Source: Scatosoma sp045577595
GTDB lineage: Bacteria; Bacillota; Clostridia; Christensenellales; Borkfalkiaceae
Assembly (NCBI GenBank): GCA_045577595.1
Contig: JAZNIR010000044.1
Location: 1-11,341, forward strand
DNA: 11,341 bases
Reading direction: 5' to 3'
Shown here: piece after piece, positions 7,422 through 11,341 of the stretch
Layout: each line of letters opens with the position of its first letter
How positions within the stretch are numbered: the first letter of the stretch is position 1
Notes under the pieces: generated by a model
Databases searched by the model: none
Seen by the model: only the letters and a program-made list of their open reading frames with translations
What the model was told of the DNA's origin: nothing
Program-made: the position numbers and the translations under genes

Positions 7422-8441
7422 ATGGCGAATAAAATTTATTATCAACAAGATTGTGATTTGAACAAGTTAAACGGCAAAACGGTTGCGATTATCGGTTACG
7501 GTTCGCAAGGACACGCGCACGCGCTCAATTTGAAAGAATCGGGCGTAAACGTCGTAGTCGGTTTGTACAACGGCAGTAAGAGCTGGGCAAAAGCGGAAAA
7601 GCAAGGCTTGAAAGTTATGACGGCGTTTGAAGCGGCGAAAGTTGCGGACGTGATTATGATTTTGATTAACGACGAAAAGCAAGCGAAGCTTTACAAAGAA
7701 AGCATCGAACCTAACCTTACCGAAGGCAAAACGCTTGCGTTTGCGCACGGCTTTAACATTCACTTCGGTTGCATTAAACCCCCGAAGAACGTAAACGTAA
7801 TTATGGTTGCGCCCAAAGGACCTGGACACACCGTTCGTAGCGAATATCAAGTGGGTAAAGGCGTGCCTTGCCTTATCGCCGTAGAACAAGACGCGACGGG
7901 CGACGCTTTGGAAATCGGGCTTGCGTATGCGCTCGGTATCGGCGGTGCAAGAGCGGGTGTTTTGGAAACGAACTTCCGTACGGAAACGGAAACCGACCTT
8001 TTCGGCGAACAAGCGGTGCTTTGCGGTGGCGTTTGCGCGTTGATGCAAGCGGGTTTTGAAACGCTTGTGGAAGCGGGTTACGACCCCCGTAACGCGTACT
8101 TCGAATGTATTCACGAAATGAAACTTATCGTCGATTTGATTTATCAAAGCGGTTTTGAGGGAATGCGTTATTCCATTTCCAATACGGCGGAATACGGCGA
8201 TTATATTACGGGACCGAAGATTATCACCGAAGAAACGAAGAAAGCAATGAAGAAAGTGCTGAAAGACATTCAAGACGGTACGTTTGCGAAAGACTTCCTT
8301 TTGGATATGTCCGACGCGGGCAGTCAAGTACACTTTAACGCTATGAGAAAAATCGCGGCGGAACACCCTGCCGAAGTGGTGGGCAAGGAAATCCGTAAGC
8401 TTTACAGCTGGGCGGACGAAGAAAAGTTTATCAATAACTAA
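7422..8441 (+). CDS. ilvC: Ketol-acid reductoisomerase, class I
   Basis: The enzyme isomerises and reduces 2-acetolactate (or acetohydroxybutyrate) to the 2,3-dihydroxy acid, using Mg2+ and a nicotinamide cofactor. At 339 residues it is the short class I form. The N-terminal Rossmann domain has GYGSQGHAHALNL (25-37). The knotted C-terminal domain has the metal ligands Asp192 and Glu196 in ETDLFGEQ (190-197) and Glu228 and Glu232 in FECIHEMKLIVDLI, followed by SISNTAEYGD (251-260). The cofactor specificity loop reads GLYNGSKSW (47-55), with Tyr49 where many NADPH enzymes carry arginine. The gap after ilvN is 46 bp and extremely A/T-rich; AAAAAAGGATAGGA supplies the ribosome binding site, seven nt from the ATG. 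Confidence 0.98.
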   Translation: MANKIYYQQDCDLNKLNGKTVAIIGYGSQGHAHALNLKESGVNVVVGLYNGSKSWAKAEKQGLKVMTAFEAAKVADVIMILINDEKQAKLYKESIEPNLTEGKTLAFAHGFNIHFGCIKPPKNVNVIMVAPKGPGHTVRSEYQVGKGVPCLIAVEQDATGDALEIGLAYALGIGGARAGVLETNFRTETETDLFGEQAVLCGGVCALMQAGFETLVEAGYDPRNAYFECIHEMKLIVDLIYQSGFEGMRYSISNTAEYGDYITGPKIITEETKKAMKKVLKDIQDGTFAKDFLLDMSDAGSQVHFNAMRKIAAEHPAEVVGKEIRKLYSWADEEKFINN

Positions 8442-8493
8442 TCTGCGGTTTTTACGCAAAAAACGCTTTGCGTTTGTAAATAAAAAACGTTTC

Positions 8494-8537
8494 CGTGAAT
8501 TGCGCCTTTTTTGTGGGCGCAGTTCACGTCGGTTTTT
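8494..8537 (+). terminator. Strong hairpin with a displaced T-run between ilvC and ilvD
   Basis: Arms 8494-8506 and 8516-8528 form a 13-bp stem (one G-U pair) with a nine-nt loop. A run of five T begins four nt after the stem, which makes it an imperfect intrinsic terminator or a strong processing/stability element. It could reduce transcription or mRNA abundance of ilvD and leuC relative to the upstream genes. Its 3' arm (8524-8528) is also part of a second, competing hairpin. Confidence 0.4.
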
Positions 8538-8575
8538 GCCGACGGTTTGTAGGGAAACGAAAAAAGCCGACGTGA
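8524..8575 (+). other. Alternative long-range hairpin in the ilvC-ilvD gap
   Basis: TCACGTCGG (8524-8532) is fully complementary to CCGACGTGA (8567-8575). After a single bulged G, TTTTT (8533-8537) pairs with AAAAA (8561-8565), so 14 pairs are possible. The fold consumes the 3' arm and the T-run of the hairpin at 8494-8528, so both cannot form together. A third small hairpin, GTCGG (8528-8532) with CCGAC (8539-8543), is also possible. I see no T-box, peptide leader or promoter that would select among them, so a regulatory role is inference. Confidence 0.4.
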
Positions 8576-8580
8576 GCGAC

Positions 8581-8630
8581 AATTTATTGTAAATAGAGTG
8601 AAGATAATTTATTCCAAATAGGGTTAAGAT
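8581..8630 (+). repeat. Imperfect tandem duplication of 25 bp at the ilvD ribosome binding site
   Basis: Units 8581-8605 and 8606-8630 abut exactly and agree at 21 of 25 positions. Both begin AATTTATT, share AAATAG in the middle and end AAGAT. The second copy ends one nt before the ilvD ATG and carries AGGG about eight nt from it; the first carries the poorer AGAG. The array therefore duplicates the translation initiation region. Confidence 0.85.
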
Positions 8631-8631
8631 T

Positions 8632-10293
8632 ATGATTAAAGAAAGAATAGTAGACGGATTTCAAAACGCTCCGCACCGTTCGTTGTATCACGCGCTCGGG
8701 TTGACGGAAGAAGAAATGGCGCGTCCGCTTATCGGTATCGTATCGTCGTATAACGAAATCGTGCCGGGACACGTAAATCTCGATAAAATCGCGCAAGCGG
8801 TAAAGCTTGGCGTGGCAATGGCGGGCGGTACGCCGATTATGTTCCCCGCGATTACCGTTTGCGACGGGATTGCAATGGGGCATACGGGTATGAAATACTC
8901 TCTCGTTACCCGCGATTTGATTGCCGATTCGACGGAAGCAATGGTGATGGCGCACGGTTTTGACGGGCTGGTGATGATACCCAACTGCGATAAAAACGTG
9001 CCCGGACTTTTGATGGCGGCGGCGCGGTTGAATATACCCACCGTATTCGTTAGCGGTGGACCGATGCTCGCGGGGCGCGTGGGCGGTAAGAAACGCTCGC
9101 TTTCGAGTATGTTTGAAGCGGTGGGCGCGTACAGCGCGGGGAAATTGGACGAAGCGGGGCTTTGCGAATTTGAAAAGAAAGTTTGCCCTACTTGCGGTTC
9201 GTGTTCGGGTATGTACACCGCAAACTCGATGAACTGTTTGACGGAAGTGCTCGGTATGGGGCTGAAAGGCAACGGGACGATTCCCGCCGTATATTCCGCG
9301 CGGATTGAACTTGCGAAACACGCGGGTATGCAAGTGATGGAACTTGTGAAAAAGAATATCCGTCCGCGCGATATTATGACGGCGGCGGCAATTAAAAACG
9401 CGATTACGGCGGATATGGCGCTCGGTTGTTCGACGAACAGTATGTTACACTTGCCCGCGATTGCCAACGAATGCGAAGTGCCGTTCGATTTGGAAGAAGT
9501 GAACGCGATTAGCGAAAAGACGCCCAATTTGTGCCACCTTGCCCCCGCAGGACCTACCTATATGGAAGATTTGAACGAGGCGGGCGGTGTGTACGCCGTT
9601 TTGAAAGAACTGGATAATCTCGGCTTGATTGATACGTCCGTGATGACGTGTACGGGCAAGACGATGAAAGAAAATATCGACTCGGCAGTGAATTTGGACG
9701 AAGAAGTGATTAGAAAGCCGGAAAACGCGTTTGGAAAAACGGGCGGTATTGCGGTGCTGAAAGGCAACCTTGCCCCCGACGGATGCGTCGTCAAGCGGGC
9801 GGCGGTGGCGAGTGAAATGCTCGTGCACGAAGGACCTGCGAAAGTGTTTGAAAGCGAAGAAGAATGTATCGCGGCTATTTACGCGGGCAAAATCGTAAAA
9901 GGGGACGTCGTGGTGATTCGTTACGAAGGACCTGCGGGCGGACCTGGTATGCGGGAAATGTTGTCGCCTACGTCTGCGATTGCGGGTATGGGATTGGACA
10001 AAGACGTGGCGCTGATTACCGACGGACGGTTTTCGGGCGCGACGCGCGGAGCGTCGATTGGACACGTTTCGCCCGAAGCGGCAAACGGCGGGACGATTGC
10101 CTACGTGAAAGACGGCGATATTATCGCGATTGACATTCCCAATTATTCGATTGCCTTGAAAGTTTCCGACGAAGAACTTGCAAAGCGGAAAGCGGAAATG
10201 CCGATTAAGAAAAAAGAAGTTTCGGGATATTTGAAACGGTATGCGGCGCAAGTGAGCTCGGCGGATAAGGGCGCGATTATCAATCATAAATAA
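8632..10293 (+). CDS. ilvD: Dihydroxy-acid dehydratase
   Basis: This Fe-S dehydratase converts 2,3-dihydroxy acids to 2-ketoisovalerate and 2-keto-3-methylvalerate. The 553 residues make it shorter than the E. coli enzyme (616). Visible motifs are VCDGIAMGHTGM (76-87) with metal-binding Asp78, NCDKNVPG (118-125) with cluster Cys119, Asp120 and the Lys121 that is carbamylated in homologues, CPTCGSCSGMYTANSMNC (185-202) with cluster Cys191, GPAGGPGMREM (433-443) with Glu442, and GRFSGATRG (465-473) with the probable base Ser468. The segment VPGHVNL (44-50) has glycine where [2Fe-2S] members have a third cluster cysteine, as in the E. coli [4Fe-4S] enzyme. It follows a 190-bp structured gap, and its ribosome binding site lies in a tandem repeat. 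Confidence 0.97.
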   Translation: MIKERIVDGFQNAPHRSLYHALGLTEEEMARPLIGIVSSYNEIVPGHVNLDKIAQAVKLGVAMAGGTPIMFPAITVCDGIAMGHTGMKYSLVTRDLIADSTEAMVMAHGFDGLVMIPNCDKNVPGLLMAAARLNIPTVFVSGGPMLAGRVGGKKRSLSSMFEAVGAYSAGKLDEAGLCEFEKKVCPTCGSCSGMYTANSMNCLTEVLGMGLKGNGTIPAVYSARIELAKHAGMQVMELVKKNIRPRDIMTAAAIKNAITADMALGCSTNSMLHLPAIANECEVPFDLEEVNAISEKTPNLCHLAPAGPTYMEDLNEAGGVYAVLKELDNLGLIDTSVMTCTGKTMKENIDSAVNLDEEVIRKPENAFGKTGGIAVLKGNLAPDGCVVKRAAVASEMLVHEGPAKVFESEEECIAAIYAGKIVKGDVVVIRYEGPAGGPGMREMLSPTSAIAGMGLDKDVALITDGRFSGATRGASIGHVSPEAANGGTIAYVKDGDIIAIDIPNYSIALKVSDEELAKRKAEMPIKKKEVSGYLKRYAAQVSSADKGAIINHK

Positions 10294-10296
10294 AAA

Positions 10297-10321
10297 AGCG
10301 GATACGCGGAAGTAGTCCGCT
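10297..10321 (+). other. Intercistronic hairpin between ilvD and leuC
   Basis: AGCGGA (10297-10302) pairs with TCCGCT (10316-10321). Alternatively a second copy of GCGGA (10306-10310) pairs with the same TCCGC (10316-10320) across a five-nt loop. No T-run follows at a terminator distance, so it is more likely a processing or stability element than a terminator, or it has no function. Confidence 0.35.
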
Positions 10322-10354
10322 ACGGCGTTGGCTTTTAAGGAGTAAGATAGAATT

Positions 10355-11341
10355 ATGGCTATGACAATGACGCAAAAAATTCTCGCGGCGCACGCGGGAT
10401 TGGATAAAGTGGAAGCGGGGCAACTCGTTCTCGTAAACGTGGATAGAGTGCTTGGCAACGACATTACGTCCCCCGTTGCGATTCGGGAATTTGAAAGAAT
10501 TGGCGCAAAGGACGTGTACGATAAAGAAAAGGTTACGATGGTGATGGACCATTTCGCGCCGAATAAGGATATTAAGGCGGCGGCGCAATGTAAAATGTGC
10601 CGTGATTTTTGCGACGAACATAACGTAACGCATTTTTACGACGTGGGCAGAATGGGTATTGAACACGCGTTGTTGCCCGAAAAGGGGCTTGTCGTGCCCG
10701 GCGACGTCGTAATCGGCGCGGATTCGCATACCTGTACCTACGGGGCGCTCGGCGCGTTTTCGACGGGCGTCGGTTCGACGGATATGGCGTGCGGTATGGC
10801 GACGGGGAAAGCTTGGTTTAAAGTGCCGTCGGCAATCAAGTTCGTTTTGAAAGGCAAACTGAATAAGTACGTGTCGGGTAAAGACGTGATTTTACATATT
10901 ATCGGCAAAATCGGCGTGGACGGCGCGCTGTATAAGTCGATGGAATTCGTCGGCGAAGGGGTGCAATCGCTCACCGTGTTCGATAGGCTGACGATTTCCA
11001 ATATGGCAATCGAGGCGGGCGCGAAAAACGGTATTTTCGAAGTGGACGAACAAACGGAAGCGTACGTGAAAGAACGTTCGGACAGAGCGTTTACCGCGTA
11101 TAAAGCGGACGACGACGCGGTGTACGAACAAACCTACGAGATTGATTTATCGCAAATCCAATCGACGGTGGCTTTCCCGCATTTGCCCGAAAACACCAAG
11201 ACGTTTGACGAAATCGGCAACGTGCCGATTGACCAAGTGGTGATTGGCTCTTGCACCAACGGGCATTATAAAGATATTGAAGAAGCGGCGGAAATTTTGA
11301 AAGGGAAAAAGGTAAGTCGGATCGTAGCCATGTCGTTCTGT
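10355..11341 (+). CDS. leuC: 3-isopropylmalate dehydratase large subunit, partial at window end
   Basis: LeuC is the Fe-S subunit of isopropylmalate isomerase, which with LeuD converts 2-isopropylmalate to 3-isopropylmalate. The 329 residues present are about four fifths of the usual length near 420. Aconitase-family marks are MDHFAPN (64-70), GADSHTCTYGALGAF (121-135) and SCTNGHYKDIEEA (299-311) with the first cluster ligand Cys300. The two remaining cluster cysteines would lie beyond the edge. The opening MAMTMTQKILAAHAG fits this bacterial LeuC subtype, and TAAGGAG lies 12 nt before the ATG, 61 bp after ilvD. After residue 319 the reading (VSRIVAMSFC) no longer resembles the family, so the last 30 bases may be erroneous. 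leuD and leuB would be expected to the right. Confidence 0.95.
   Translation, partial: MAMTMTQKILAAHAGLDKVEAGQLVLVNVDRVLGNDITSPVAIREFERIGAKDVYDKEKVTMVMDHFAPNKDIKAAAQCKMCRDFCDEHNVTHFYDVGRMGIEHALLPEKGLVVPGDVVIGADSHTCTYGALGAFSTGVGSTDMACGMATGKAWFKVPSAIKFVLKGKLNKYVSGKDVILHIIGKIGVDGALYKSMEFVGEGVQSLTVFDRLTISNMAIEAGAKNGIFEVDEQTEAYVKERSDRAFTAYKADDDAVYEQTYEIDLSQIQSTVAFPHLPENTKTFDEIGNVPIDQVVIGSCTNGHYKDIEEAAEILKGKKVSRIVAMSFC

Noticed and set aside
7467..8582. Long antisense open frame over ilvC (371 codons)
   Set aside because: Same kind of composition shadow; ilvC is conserved throughout and nothing recognisable is encoded on the other strand.
9445..10464. Long antisense open frame over ilvD and the start of leuC
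   Set aside because: Shadow of two certain genes, with Arg/His-rich low-information sequence.
1..11341. Search for mobile elements, CRISPR arrays, tRNA or rRNA genes, defence genes, or a novel gene cluster
   Set aside because: No transposase or integrase, regularly spaced repeats, tRNA cloverleaf or unfamiliar conserved genes were seen. Apart from the end regions and the DUF1538 gene, every gene is a well-known metabolic enzyme.

Overview
The window is an ordinary but nearly complete branched-chain amino acid (isoleucine, leucine, valine) biosynthesis locus from a low-to-mid GC Gram-positive-type bacterium, most likely an uncultured member of the Clostridia. The reasons are a T-box leader RNA, AAAGGAG-type ribosome binding sites, strict sigma-A promoters with 17-bp spacers, and the gene order leuA-ilvB-ilvN-ilvC-ilvD-leuC. 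I cannot place it more precisely from sequence alone.

Layout. Positions 1 to about 108 have no recognisable identity and do not continue the gene beside them. A leftward pair follows: galM (aldose 1-epimerase, 688-1728) and a DUF1538-family membrane protein (82-648) that stops in the middle of a conserved motif. A divergent intergenic region (1729-1944) holds a promoter for each side. ilvE (branched-chain aminotransferase, start 1945, not the longer in-frame start at 1819) runs rightward from its own promoter. After it comes a consensus promoter (3088-3116), a long T-box riboswitch (about 3123-3430) ending in an intrinsic terminator, and then leuA, ilvB, ilvN, ilvC, ilvD and a leuC that runs off the right edge. 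Gaps inside the operon are 22 to 61 bp, except for a 190-bp structured gap before ilvD.

How it works together. IlvBN (acetolactate synthase), IlvC (ketol-acid reductoisomerase) and IlvD (dihydroxy-acid dehydratase) make the 2-keto acids of valine and isoleucine. LeuA and LeuC (with LeuD and LeuB expected to the right) divert 2-ketoisovalerate to 2-ketoisocaproate, and IlvE transaminates all three. The T-box has a CTC (leucine) triplet in the specifier position and a UGGU acceptor-pairing sequence. Uncharged tRNA-Leu should therefore prevent termination and switch on leuA and everything after it, while ilvE lies outside that control.

I found no mobile element, CRISPR array, tRNA or rRNA, and no undescribed system. 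The points most worth a second look are the loss of homology at both window ends, a 25-bp imperfect tandem duplication directly before the ilvD start, competing hairpins in the ilvC-ilvD gap, and an atypical nucleotide after the T-box specifier.
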